Positions 1-9,968 of a stretch of DNA of 45,654 nt are shown in pieces (the stretch's first letter is position 1; every line of letters begins with the position of its first letter). The DNA is taken from positions 1 through 45,654 of the forward strand of contig JAUNWP010000008.1 in the NCBI GenBank assembly GCA_030540255.1, given 5' to 3'. The position numbers and the translations under genes are program-made. The notes under the pieces are model-generated. The model was not told the origin of the DNA. It saw nothing but the letters and a program-made list of their open reading frames with translations, and did not search any database. The DNA comes from Eubacteriales bacterium. Its GTDB lineage: Bacteria > Bacillota > Clostridia > Lachnospirales > Lachnospiraceae.

Positions 1-58
1 TCTACTTGGAATCTTCGGGGTCTGTGCATTAATTCTTTATTGGTTTTTATTGTGCGTT

Positions 59-76
59 GCTGTCGTTCGCGACAGC
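59..76 (-). other. Leader hairpin just after the outward promoter
   Basis: A 7-bp perfect stem (59-65 with 70-76) closes a 4-base loop and sits at the predicted start of the outward transcript. On the minus strand it is followed by A-rich sequence, so it does not look like a terminator in that direction. It could be a 5' leader element of the downstream operon or a weak plus-strand terminator. Confidence 0.4.
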
Positions 77-82
77 TTGTTT

Positions 83-111
83 AATATATCATAGTGTTTC
101 GTATCTGTCAA
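83..111 (-). promoter_or_regulatory. Strong sigma-A promoter reading out of the left edge (probable rRNA operon promoter)
   Basis: On the minus strand a consensus TTGACA (106-111) is separated by 17 bases from TATATT (83-88). Transcription would start near position 76 and run off the left end of the window. In B. subtilis an rRNA operon (rrnO) follows gyrA, so an rRNA operon is the likely target, but no rRNA sequence is visible here. The promoter elements are seen; the target is inference. Confidence 0.6.
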
Positions 112-159
112 CAACTATTTTATATTTTTTTGAATTCTTTATTTTTCAAAGATTCAAAC

Positions 160-247
160 CGCAGTAGGAGGGATTTGAACCCTCGCGCCGGTTTCCCGAC
201 CTACACCCTTAGCAGGGGCGCCTCTTCGGCCTCTTGAGTACTACTGC
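160..247 (-). tRNA. tRNA-Ser(GCU)
   Basis: The minus strand folds into a class II tRNA: a 7-bp acceptor stem GCAGTAG/CTACTGC, a D arm, a 5-bp anticodon stem around the loop CTGCTAA (anticodon GCU, reading AGC/AGU), a long variable arm and a 5-bp T stem GAGGG/CCCTC. The long variable arm and the G discriminator base agree with serine. The 3' CCA is not encoded. It lies downstream of gyrA on the same strand and has its own consensus promoter. Confidence 0.95.
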
Positions 248-270
248 ATACCTGCCAACGTGCATGATGT

Positions 271-299
271 ATTATACTTATGACTTTTACTCTTGTCAA
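271..299 (-). promoter_or_regulatory. Consensus promoter of tRNA-Ser
   Basis: On the minus strand a perfect TTGACA (294-299) and a perfect TATAAT (271-276) are 17 bases apart, 24 bases upstream of the tRNA. This is a full sigma-A consensus, as expected for a stable RNA gene. Confidence 0.85.
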
Positions 300-418
300 A
301 CCCTATTTTTTACTTTTTCTTCACGAGTTTGTTTATTTTTTGTCATTTTACCCAATATCTGCGTATTACTGCCTATTTATACAACTATATATTGTGTTTT
401 TATTTTTTTTATTTTTTT

Positions 419-453
419 GAGATGAGCCGCTTCTTTGCGAAGCGGCTCATCTC
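419..453. terminator. 15-bp perfect hairpin downstream of gyrA
   Basis: GAGATGAGCCGCTTC (419-433) pairs perfectly with 439-453 around a 5-base loop. It lies between the gyrA stop codon and tRNA-Ser, where a terminator is expected. However, the run following the stem on the minus (gyrA) strand is A-rich, not U-rich. The short T-run is on the plus-strand side. It may end antisense transcription or act as a transcript 3' end for gyrA without a classical U-tract. Confidence 0.6.
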
Positions 454-515
454 TTTTACCTAAACTATATACTTTTCTCTCAAAATATTTATGTTTGAAA
501 GAATGGCATCATATT

Positions 516-3050
516 TTATTCTGTTATATCGTCTTCTGATGCAGCTGTATCCTCCGATTCGTTTGTAACTTCTTCCTCAGATAACTCATCATCATCGTTT
601 CTGACTGCCTTGGCTATACTTACTATTGATTCATTTTTATCGCGGTTTACATTCATAAGCTTAACACCGGAAGTATTTCTTCCTATTACGCTTATTCCTT
701 CTACTCCCGTCCTCATCATCTGACCCTGATCTGTGATGATAAGTATATCCGTACCGTCATTTACAAGCTTTGCCGCTACTATATTTCCGGTCTTATCGCT
801 GATCTTATAGCATATAAGTCCCTTTCCTCCTCTTGACTGAGCTCTGAATTCGGATACATTGGTCCTCTTGCCCATTCCAAACTCGGATACGGTAAGCAGC
901 ATTTCACCCTGGCTTCCGATCTGCATAGCTATTACTTCGTCGTTATCCGACAAACGCATGCCTATTACACCCATCGAAGCACGTCCTGTAACACGTATAT
1001 CTGATTCATTGAATCTGATAAGCATTCCGTGTGCGGTAATAAGGAATATCTCTTCATTACCATCCGTAAACTTTACTTCGATCAGCTGATCATCTTCTTT
1101 GAGAACTATTGCCCTGAGACCGTTGCGGCGTACATTTGCAAAATCACTGAGCGGAGTCTTTTTAATCATTCCGCTCTTGGTTGCCATTACTATAAATGCA
1201 TCCTCTCTGTATTCCTTTATAGCAATAGTTGCCGTTATCTTCTCTTCAGGCTGCAGCATGAGCAGGTTTGCAATATTGGTTCCCCTTGAAGTTCTTGATG
1301 CTTCAGGTATCTCATATGCCTTGAGTCTGTATACCTGTCCCTTATTTGTAAAGAACATAATATATTGATGATTTGTTACAACAAACATATCTTCAATATA
1401 GTCATTCTCTATATTATTTGCTCCCTTTATACCCTTACCGCCGCGATTCTGCGCACGGAAATTATCCTCGTCCATCCTCTTGATATATCCGAGCTTGGAC
1501 ATGGTTATGATCATACGGTCATCAGAGATAAGATCCTCCATATTGATCTCATTCTCATCACGAACAAGTTGAGTCTTTCTCTCATCTCCGTATTTATCCG
1601 CTATAAGCTGAATTTCATCTCTTACTACTGTGAGAAGGATATTCTTGTCGCCGAGTATCTCCTTGAATCTTGCGATCTTTTTCTCAAGATCGGCATATTC
1701 CTCTTCTACTCTCTTTCTCTCAAGTCCTGTAAGAGCTCTCAGTCTCATATCAACGATGGACTGAGCCTGTACTTCTGTAAATGCGAAACGCTCGATAAGT
1801 TTTGCCTTGGCAGACTCGGCATCATCCGCAGCTCTGATTATGGCAATGACCTCATCTATATTATCTATAGCCTTAAGCAGACCTTCGAGTATATGAGCTC
1901 TGTCTTCAGCTTTTTTGAGATCAAACTTTGTTCTTCTTGTTACTATATCTTCCTGATGCTTGAGATACTCGGTAAGCAGCTGCTTAAGATTAAGTACCTT
2001 AGGCTCTCCGTCTACTATAACAAGATTGATCACTCCGAAGGTCTCCTGAAGCTGGGTATGCTTATAGAGCTGATTAAGCACTACCTGAGGATTAACATCC
2101 TTACGGAGCTCTATCCTGATCTTGGAATCGGAATTCTTACCCATAGTATCGTTAATGGCTGTGATTCCGTCTATTTTCTTCTCTTTATGCAGATCGGCGA
2201 TATTTTCGATAACTCTCGAACGGAATACCATATACGGAAGCTCTTTGACTATTATCGCAGATTTTCCGTTCGGCATAGTCTCGATCTCACATACGGCACG
2301 CATGCGTATCTTACCTCTGCCTGTTCTGTATGCATCCTCTATACCCTGTCTGCCCAGTATGGTAGCTCCGGTCGGAAAATCCGGTCCCTTCACTATCTTC
2401 ATAAGCTCTTCCAGCTCGGTATCTCTGTCCTCATTTATCTTATTATTTATCATGAGTACAGCTGCATTGATAGTTTCTCTTAAATTGTGAGGCGGCATAT
2501 TTGTTGCCATACCTACAGCAATACCGGTAGTTCCGTTTACCAATATGTTCGGTATACGTGCCGGAAGTACAACAGGTTCGTCATATCCCTGCTCATTTGA
2601 AAAATTTGGTACAAAGTCAACTGTATTCTTATTGATAGAGTCCAGCATCTCCATTGAGATCTTACTGAGCTTACCTTCTGTATAACGTGCCGCAGCCGGC
2701 GGATCTCCGTCTTCCGAACCGAAGTTACCCTGCTTCTCTATAAGCGGATACTTGGTAGACCAAGGCTGTCCGAGATTGACCAAAGCTCCGTATATAGAGG
2801 AATCTCCGTGCGGATGATAATGTCCCATAGTCTCACCGACTATGGTCGCACACTTCTTGGTCTTCTTATCGGCGGTAGCGCCCATCTTCATTGCTGCATA
2901 TAATATACGTCTTTGTACAGGCTTAAGTCCGTCTTTTACGTCAGGCAAAGCTCTTGAGACTATTACCGACATGGCATAGTCTATGTAAGAGTTTTCCATC
3001 GTTTCCTTGAGATCGACGTCCTTTATCTTATCGTATGTATTTGCTTCCAT
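516..3050 (-). CDS. gyrA: DNA gyrase subunit A
   Basis: This is the 844-residue DNA-cleaving subunit of gyrase, which with GyrB introduces negative supercoils. The catalytic tyrosine is Y123 in the AARYTEGKLSK segment. The quinolone-determining region is HPHGDSSIYGALV (79-91): the serine equivalent to E. coli S83 is present (S84), but glycine (G88) stands at the E. coli D87 position. The C-terminal beta-pinwheel carries two GyrA-box-like motifs, QNRGGKG and QSRGGKG, which support gyrase rather than topoisomerase IV. The tail is acidic, as in many GyrA proteins. It starts 23 bases after gyrB ends, in the conserved dnaA-dnaN-recF-gyrB-gyrA order, and is probably co-transcribed with gyrB. Confidence 0.97.
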   Translation of the reverse strand: MEANTYDKIKDVDLKETMENSYIDYAMSVIVSRALPDVKDGLKPVQRRILYAAMKMGATADKKTKKCATIVGETMGHYHPHGDSSIYGALVNLGQPWSTKYPLIEKQGNFGSEDGDPPAAARYTEGKLSKISMEMLDSINKNTVDFVPNFSNEQGYDEPVVLPARIPNILVNGTTGIAVGMATNMPPHNLRETINAAVLMINNKINEDRDTELEELMKIVKGPDFPTGATILGRQGIEDAYRTGRGKIRMRAVCEIETMPNGKSAIIVKELPYMVFRSRVIENIADLHKEKKIDGITAINDTMGKNSDSKIRIELRKDVNPQVVLNQLYKHTQLQETFGVINLVIVDGEPKVLNLKQLLTEYLKHQEDIVTRRTKFDLKKAEDRAHILEGLLKAIDNIDEVIAIIRAADDAESAKAKLIERFAFTEVQAQSIVDMRLRALTGLERKRVEEEYADLEKKIARFKEILGDKNILLTVVRDEIQLIADKYGDERKTQLVRDENEINMEDLISDDRMIITMSKLGYIKRMDEDNFRAQNRGGKGIKGANNIENDYIEDMFVVTNHQYIMFFTNKGQVYRLKAYEIPEASRTSRGTNIANLLMLQPEEKITATIAIKEYREDAFIVMATKSGMIKKTPLSDFANVRRNGLRAIVLKEDDQLIEVKFTDGNEEIFLITAHGMLIRFNESDIRVTGRASMGVIGMRLSDNDEVIAMQIGSQGEMLLTVSEFGMGKRTNVSEFRAQSRGGKGLICYKISDKTGNIVAAKLVNDGTDILIITDQGQMMRTGVEGISVIGRNTSGVKLMNVNRDKNESIVSIAKAVRNDDDELSEEEVTNESEDTAASEDDITE

Positions 3051-3073
3051 ATTCCGTTATGCTTCCTTCTTCA

Positions 3074-5062
<1,989 letters not shown>

Positions 5063-5083
5063 TTAGAGCCTAAGCCCTTGTTT

Positions 5084-6172
5084 TTACTCTGTTCTTTCCG
5101 TGACGCTTCCGTCCGAAACATAAAATACCTTGTCTATATGAAATCTGTTATCTATAAAATCATCCAGTCCGGTACAGGTTATAAGTGTCTGTCCTTCTCT
5201 TATGGAATTAAGCATCTGAGTCTGGCGTTTTCTATCAAGCTCCGACAATACATCATCCAGCAGCAAGAGAGGTCTCTCTCCCGTTATCTTCTCGACTATG
5301 CTTATCTCGGCAAGCTTAAGACTGAGTACCGCTGTCCTGTGCTGCCCCTGCGATCCGTAATTTCTCAGATCCGTACCGTTGACCACGAATTGTATATCGT
5401 CTCTGTGAGGACCTACTATACTGACACGATTATGTATCTCCTGTGCCTTGCAGCGCTTGAGCTCACTTTGGAAATGCTCAATATCGGTATTGCATTGATA
5501 ATTTATGCATATATCTTCAAGTCCGTCAGTTATATCCTTATGTATCTCCCTGACCAGTTCGTTAAGCTCCGATATAAATTTTTTTCTTATCTCTATCAGT
5601 TCGCTTCCGTACTTAACAAGCTGCTCATTATAAATATCTATGAAATCCTCTGCATTTTTTGTAAATTCATATTCCTTAAGCAGTTTGTTCTTCTGGTTTA
5701 TAAGCTTAGTATAGGATATGAGATCGTAAACATAGAGCTTGTTAAGCTGACAAAGCTCCATATTCAGAAATCTTCTTCTTTCCGAAGGTCCCTCTTTGAT
5801 TATATTCAGATCCTCGGGTGAAAATATTACTACATTCGCTATGCCGAACAGCTCCGAGGAGCGTCTTATAGGAACTCCGTTGACCGCTATTCCCTTTGAG
5901 CTGTTCTTCTTAAGATGCATATCTATGCGATAAGGCACATCTTTTTTCAGCAGATTGATCCTTATATGTGCTTCATTCGAATCAAAACGGATCATCTCCT
6001 TGTCCTTGGACAGCTTGTGAGACTTTGAAGTACAGCCGACATAGACAGCATCGAGTATATTTGTTTTGCCCTGAGCATTATTACCGTAGAAAATATTTAC
6101 ACCCTCATTCAGTTTTAGACTTAAGTTCTCATAATTACGAAAATTATTTAATTCAAGCGACTGAATAAGCAT
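5084..6172 (-). CDS. recF: DNA replication and repair protein RecF
   Basis: This is a 362-residue SMC-like ATPase that, in the RecFOR pathway, helps load RecA at gapped DNA. The Walker A motif GNNAQGKTN is at residues 30-38. The C-terminal half carries the Walker B and D-loop segment LLLLDDVLSELD. Length and ends match the family. It lies 24 bases downstream of dnaN, without the small S4-domain yaaA gene that separates dnaN and recF in B. subtilis. It is followed 39 bases later by gyrB. Confidence 0.96.
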   Translation of the reverse strand: MLIQSLELNNFRNYENLSLKLNEGVNIFYGNNAQGKTNILDAVYVGCTSKSHKLSKDKEMIRFDSNEAHIRINLLKKDVPYRIDMHLKKNSSKGIAVNGVPIRRSSELFGIANVVIFSPEDLNIIKEGPSERRRFLNMELCQLNKLYVYDLISYTKLINQKNKLLKEYEFTKNAEDFIDIYNEQLVKYGSELIEIRKKFISELNELVREIHKDITDGLEDICINYQCNTDIEHFQSELKRCKAQEIHNRVSIVGPHRDDIQFVVNGTDLRNYGSQGQHRTAVLSLKLAEISIVEKITGERPLLLLDDVLSELDRKRQTQMLNSIREGQTLITCTGLDDFIDNRFHIDKVFYVSDGSVTERTE

Positions 6173-6196
6173 ATCTGTATTATTTTATCCTGCGTA

Positions 6197-7324
6197 TCAA
6201 TAAGCTGCCTGGTTAAAGTTTATCGGCAATATCAGATAAATATAGCTGTTTTTCTCGTCTCTGATAAAGCACGGAGCTTTCGAATTTGTCATATAGAGCG
6301 AAACCTCTTCGTCCTCTATAACTCTCAAAGCATCAAGGATAAATTTAGGATTGAATCCTATCATAAGATCCTTTCCGGATTTATTGACGAGCAGATCCGA
6401 ATTAAGGCTGCCGAGTACGGTATTAAGCTTAAGATTAAGCGACTGATCCTTGATATTGAATACCAGAGGCTTCTTATCTGTCTCTCTGATAAGGATGGTC
6501 GATCTCTCAACATGACTTAAAAGCTCTTTTCTGCTTACGGTGATCTTAGTCTCGTAATCATTCGAAAGCATGGCGTCTATATTGAAATAGTCTCCGTCTA
6601 TCAGTCTTGATACAACTACAGTGTCGTCAAATTTGAACATTACGCTCTCGTTTTCGAAGAAGATATTCACTTCGGCATCTGTCTCACCTGTGATTATCTT
6701 TGAGATCTCATTGAGAGTCTTGCCCGGTATTATTGCCTTGTAATTACCGTAAATGTCTCTGAGCTCGGTGTTTTTGATAGCTATACGATGTCCGTCAAGT
6801 GCAACTACTCTGAGAGAATTGCCGTTAACTTCAAAGAGCTCACCTGTCATCATTTTATTGGAATCATTGGCAGCTATAGAGAATATAGTGTCTTTGATTA
6901 TTTCTTTAAGAGTAAAATGAGACAGTGTTATGTAGTTATCTTCGTTAAGCAACGGAAGTGTCGGGAACTGTTCCGGATCTCTTTCCTGTATCTTAAACGT
7001 AGATGTACTGCTCTTAAGCTCAATTATATTGCCGTCAGATTCGAATATTATATCTTCTTCGGGATCATCGGTTATTTTATTTATGATATCGGAGAAGAGC
7101 CTTGCCTCAACTGCGGTAGTTCCCGGCTCGGCGATCTTACATTTATCGCATTTTATAACGGTCTCTATGCCGAGATCCGTATTGTTTGCGGTGAATTTTA
7201 TCTCATTGTCTGCAGCGCTTATGAGTATGCACTCAAGTATGGACATGCTGGTTTTTGCGGAAACGGCTCTTGCGACTATACTTACGGCATTTGTAAGTTC
7301 TTCTTTGTTAAGCTTTAATTTCAT
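6197..7324 (-). CDS. dnaN: DNA polymerase III beta subunit (sliding clamp)
   Basis: This 375-residue protein is the ring-shaped clamp that tethers the replicative polymerase to DNA. It has the expected length and three-domain organisation; the N-terminus (MKLKLNKEELTNAVSIVARA) and the C-terminal YLILPINF segment are typical. It lies downstream of dnaA across a 150-base spacer that contains the DnaA-trio unwinding element, so any dnaN promoter must overlap that element. Confidence 0.97.
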   Translation of the reverse strand: MKLKLNKEELTNAVSIVARAVSAKTSMSILECILISAADNEIKFTANNTDLGIETVIKCDKCKIAEPGTTAVEARLFSDIINKITDDPEEDIIFESDGNIIELKSSTSTFKIQERDPEQFPTLPLLNEDNYITLSHFTLKEIIKDTIFSIAANDSNKMMTGELFEVNGNSLRVVALDGHRIAIKNTELRDIYGNYKAIIPGKTLNEISKIITGETDAEVNIFFENESVMFKFDDTVVVSRLIDGDYFNIDAMLSNDYETKITVSRKELLSHVERSTILIRETDKKPLVFNIKDQSLNLKLNTVLGSLNSDLLVNKSGKDLMIGFNPKFILDALRVIEDEEVSLYMTNSKAPCFIRDEKNSYIYLILPINFNQAAY

Positions 7325-7340
7325 CTTCGTTCTCCGTTTA

Positions 7341-7471
7341 TATATATTATTAATTTAGTAGTATTAGTAGTAGGGGCTGTTGATTTGTTAAAAACCTGTC
7401 TTCAGCCTTTAATATAGCCGATATCTGGTGTTGATACCGATGTTGATAACTTATCAAAAAATTGTTGATGA
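7341..7471. promoter_or_regulatory. oriC: dnaA-dnaN origin half: DnaA boxes, GC stretch, DnaA-trios, AT-rich tract
   Basis: Reading from dnaA toward dnaN there are box-like sites at 7463-7471, 7451-7459, 7441-7449 (TTATCAACA on the minus strand), 7429-7437 and 7378-7386. Next come a short G-rich stretch (7374-7377) and six triplets at 7356-7373: TAG TAG TAT TAG TAG TAG on the plus strand, that is 3'-GAT repeats leading away from the boxes. An AT-rich tract follows (7338-7355). Box, GC spacer, trio and AT order is the basal unwinding system described in B. subtilis. This is the probable site of strand opening. Confidence 0.8.
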
Positions 7472-7474
7472 CTG

Positions 7475-8836
7475 TTACTTTATCTTCTTTTCAAGGATAG
7501 CGATGTCATTTTTCAGTACTTCATTGGTCTTGAGATCTTCGCTTATCTTGTCTCTTCCGTGAATGACAGTCGCATGATCTCTGTTTCCGAGTGCTTCACC
7601 TATCTCATTAAGCGTGGCCTCGGTCATAGTTGAGCAAAGATACATGATTATCTGTCTCGGATAAGTAAGCTCCTTGTTGCGTTTAGGAGATAAAATATCC
7701 GATTCGCTTATATGATAATGCTCCGCAACCACGGAAATGATCTTCTTGGGGACTATCTTGTCGGGACCCTGAGAGCTGTTGCTTATTACATCCTTGAGAA
7801 TGACAGCTGCTGTTTCGGCATTGATAGGCACCTTCTCAAGCTTTGATTTAAGCACTATCCTGGACAAGGCTCCTTCGAGAGTACGTATATTGGATTTGAT
7901 ATTGGTCGCAATATACTTGATCACTTCATCATCTACATTGTAGCCTGACAGTTCTTCCTTCTTGCGAAGTATAGCCATCCTTGTCTCAAAGTTAGGAGGC
8001 TGAATATCTACCATCATTCCGCCTTCAAATCTTGATTTGATACGATCCTCGAGGTTATTGATATCTCTCGGAGGCTTATCGGATGAGATTATTATCTGTC
8101 TGTTATTGTTATACAGCGAATTGAAGGTATTGAAGAATTCCTCCTGGGTACCGTCCTTGTCGGCGATGAACTGAATATCATCGATAAGCAGAACATCAAG
8201 ATTACGGTAACGGTTGCGGAATGCATCTGCATTTTTCTTCTGCAGGGAATTAACGTAATCGTTAACGAAATTCTCTGAGGTAGTATAGAGAATCTTGGCC
8301 GACGGATTGTTCTTAAGAATGAATATTGCTATTGCATGCATAAGATGGGTCTTACCGAGACCTACGCCTCCGTAAATGTACAGGAGCTTATATTCTCTGC
8401 CGGGATTCTCTGCGACAGCAAGCGAAGCTGCGTGTGCGAGTTCGTTGGATTTGCCGGATACAAAGTTATAAAAGGTATAGTTAGGATTGAGTCCGTTTCG
8501 CTTAATAAGCTCGTTGAAATCATCCTTTGGCTGTACCTCTGTCATTGGCTGATATCTGGATATATCGTCTTTTTCGTTCTCAAGTATAAATACCGGAGTA
8601 ACGTTTGTTCTGGCCACGGCATGTATGGCTATACCTAAGAGATCCTCGTATTTTTTCTTGATTATCTGCTTTATCTGCTCATTATCTTCGGACACTATGA
8701 TATACAGCTTGTCATCGATAAGTGCATATGGTTTGAGCGGCGCAAGCCAGGTATTAAAGGAAATATCCATTATCTCAAACTCATTTTTCATAAAAAGCAG
8801 TATTTGCTGCCATTTTTCTTTGATAGTGGAAAACAT
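7475..8836 (-). CDS. dnaA: Chromosomal replication initiator DnaA
   Basis: This is a 453-residue AAA+ initiator that binds DnaA boxes and opens the origin. An N-terminal helicase-interaction domain covers about residues 1-80. The Walker A motif GGVGLGKT is at 156-163 and Walker B LLIDDIQF at 216-223. The C-terminal DNA-binding domain carries the signature around GNRDHATVIHGRDKI. The gene lies between two DnaA-box clusters, and a TTATCAACA box (8837-8845) directly abuts its start codon, which would allow autoregulation. The ribosome-binding site is weak. Confidence 0.98.
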   Translation of the reverse strand: MFSTIKEKWQQILLFMKNEFEIMDISFNTWLAPLKPYALIDDKLYIIVSEDNEQIKQIIKKKYEDLLGIAIHAVARTNVTPVFILENEKDDISRYQPMTEVQPKDDFNELIKRNGLNPNYTFYNFVSGKSNELAHAASLAVAENPGREYKLLYIYGGVGLGKTHLMHAIAIFILKNNPSAKILYTTSENFVNDYVNSLQKKNADAFRNRYRNLDVLLIDDIQFIADKDGTQEEFFNTFNSLYNNNRQIIISSDKPPRDINNLEDRIKSRFEGGMMVDIQPPNFETRMAILRKKEELSGYNVDDEVIKYIATNIKSNIRTLEGALSRIVLKSKLEKVPINAETAAVILKDVISNSSQGPDKIVPKKIISVVAEHYHISESDILSPKRNKELTYPRQIIMYLCSTMTEATLNEIGEALGNRDHATVIHGRDKISEDLKTNEVLKNDIAILEKKIK

Positions 8837-9052
8837 TTATCAACAGTCCTTATAATCAGTAAATGTGAATAAGTTGATACGATTTCAGGGGAGTTTCTTC
8901 ATTATATAATAGCCACTGAAATCCTGCTTAGTTATTTTACTTTAATTCACACTCATTTTCAATGAAATGTTGATAAAATAAAGGGCTATCAACAATTATT
9001 GAGTTATTGTTGATATAATGTTGGCAACTTTATTGATAATTTTTGTTGACAT
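8837..9052. promoter_or_regulatory. oriC: oriC upstream DnaA-box cluster
   Basis: This is the divergent spacer between dnaA and rpmH. DnaA-box-like nonamers (consensus TTATNCACA) are at 8837-8845 (TTATCAACA, plus), 8864-8872 (TTATTCACA, minus, exact match), 8943-8951 (plus, one mismatch), 8968-8976 (TTATCAACA, minus), 8986-8994 (CTATCAACA, plus) and 9008-9016 (ATATCAACA, minus); 9044-9052 is weaker. TTATCAACA recurs in the dnaA-dnaN spacer, so it may be this organism's preferred variant. An 8-bp inverted repeat (8881-8888 with 8916-8923) flanks a possible dnaA -10 box. Genes diverge on both sides, as expected at an origin. Confidence 0.85.
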
Positions 9053-9075
9053 TTTCAGTCTGTTTTCTATATAAT
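9046..9075 (+). promoter_or_regulatory. Promoter of the rpmH operon
   Basis: A perfect TTGACA (9046-9051) and a perfect TATAAT (9070-9075) are separated by 18 bases, about 57 bases upstream of rpmH. The -35 hexamer overlaps a weak DnaA-box-like sequence, so DnaA could influence this promoter; that is inference. Confidence 0.8.
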
Positions 9076-9132
9076 AGCGGAGATGTTTTAGCTGTACATA
9101 TATTTTTAGAAGAGGTAGGAGGTGATTGAATC

Positions 9133-9267
9133 ATGAAGATGACATTTCAGCCTAAGAAGAGACAGAGATCTAAGGTTCATGGTTTCAGAGCCAGAATGAG
9201 CAGTGCAGGCGGAAGAAAGGTTATTTCTAACAGAAGAGCTAAGGGAAGAGCAAAGCTTACAGTCTAA
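9133..9267 (+). CDS. rpmH: 50S ribosomal protein L34
   Basis: This 44-residue basic protein begins [18 protein letters not shown] and ends [11 protein letters not shown], the unmistakable L34 pattern of length and Arg/Lys content. It is a structural component of the large ribosomal subunit. A strong ribosome-binding site (AGGAGGTGA, 9117-9125) sits ahead of the ATG. Its place directly after oriC and before rnpA is conserved across bacteria. Confidence 0.98.
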   Translation: MKMTFQPKKRQRSKVHGFRARMSSAGGRKVISNRRAKGRAKLTV

Positions 9268-9316
9268 TGCTGATTCTTATACGGGCCGCGATTCGTCGCG
9301 GTCCTTTTAACGTTTT

Positions 9317-9664
9317 ATGAAGAGATTTCCTTCGATTAAGAAAAACAGTGAATACCGCAGTATTTACAACACCGTTAAGGGCAAAGCCAACGGTGTTCTT
9401 GTTATGTATGTAAAAGATAACGGTACAGAACATAACCGGCTCGGTATCAGTGTAAGTAAAAAGGTAGGAAACAGTGTCGTAAGGCACACATTTTGCAGGA
9501 AGATCCGAGAGATCTTCAGACTTAACAATTATCAAACCGTACAGGGCAAAGACATCATAGTAACAGCAAGGAGCCGAGCGGGAAGAGCATCTTACGATAA
9601 GTTGGAAAGAGATTATCTTAAGCTCCTCGAAGATCATGGAATAAAAGTTAATATTGAGAATTGA
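9317..9664 (+). CDS. rnpA: Ribonuclease P protein component
   Basis: This 115-residue basic protein binds the catalytic RNase P RNA and helps remove tRNA 5' leaders. The core HNRLGISVSKKVGNSVVRHTFCRKIREIFR aligns with the family signature, although the central RNR element seen in most family members reads RHTFCR here. It lies in the conserved rpmH-rnpA-yidD-yidC order, 49 bases after rpmH and 12 bases before yidD. The ribosome-binding site before the ATG is poor, so translation may depend on the rpmH transcript. Confidence 0.95.
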   Translation: MKRFPSIKKNSEYRSIYNTVKGKANGVLVMYVKDNGTEHNRLGISVSKKVGNSVVRHTFCRKIREIFRLNNYQTVQGKDIIVTARSRAGRASYDKLERDYLKLLEDHGIKVNIEN

Positions 9665-9676
9665 AGTGATATAGAT

Positions 9677-9889
9677 ATGAAAAAGCTTTGCATTTCGATG
9701 ATAAGGTTTTATCAGAGAGAGATAAGTCCTTACAAGGTCTATACTCGCTGTAAGTACATACCTACATGCTCTGAATACGCCGTTCAGGCAATACAAAAGT
9801 ATGGTGTGTTAAAAGGAATAGTATTGGCAGCGTGGCGCATTTTAAGATGCAATCCGCTGTCTAAAGGCGGCTATGATCCGGTTCCGTAA
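9677..9889 (+). CDS. yidD: Membrane protein insertion efficiency factor YidD
   Basis: This 70-residue protein belongs to the YidD family, a small membrane-associated helper of YidC-dependent insertion. The family core is visible: [10 protein letters not shown] near the N-terminus, the cysteine-containing [11 protein letters not shown], the aromatic-basic [19 protein letters not shown] end. It lies between rnpA and yidC, as in most bacteria. Confidence 0.95.
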   Translation: MKKLCISMIRFYQREISPYKVYTRCKYIPTCSEYAVQAIQKYGVLKGIVLAAWRILRCNPLSKGGYDPVP

Positions 9890-9897
9890 TTTTATGT

Positions 9898-9951
9898 CAT
9901 TTGCATTATTTTGCAAATGCGGCAGTAGCAGGTCTTTTTAAAAGACGACCT
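9898..9951 (+). promoter_or_regulatory. Tandem hairpins in the yidD-yidC spacer
   Basis: Two inverted repeats lie in the 79-base gap ahead of yidC: CATTTGCA/TGCAAATG (9898-9905 with 9912-9919, perfect 8 bp) and AGGTC/GACCT (9930-9934 with 9947-9951) enclosing a T/A-rich pair. The second ends a few bases before the yidC ribosome-binding site (GGGAGG, 9955-9960). They may tune yidC expression within the operon or act as an attenuator; no U-tract supports a full terminator. Confidence 0.4.
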
Positions 9952-9968
9952 TGCGGGAGGGCATAATA

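Noticed and set aside
112..159. A terminator for tRNA-Ser in the sequence following it
   Set aside because: A partial inverted repeat (TTTGAATCTTT/AAAGAATTCAAA) exists but is imperfect and is followed by A-rich sequence on the minus strand, so it does not qualify.
1365..2483. A long plus-strand open frame (372 codons) opposite gyrA
   Set aside because: It is a shadow of the gyrA reading frame: its translation is rich in Tyr, Ile, Leu and Ser with no family pattern, and gyrA is unambiguous on the other strand.
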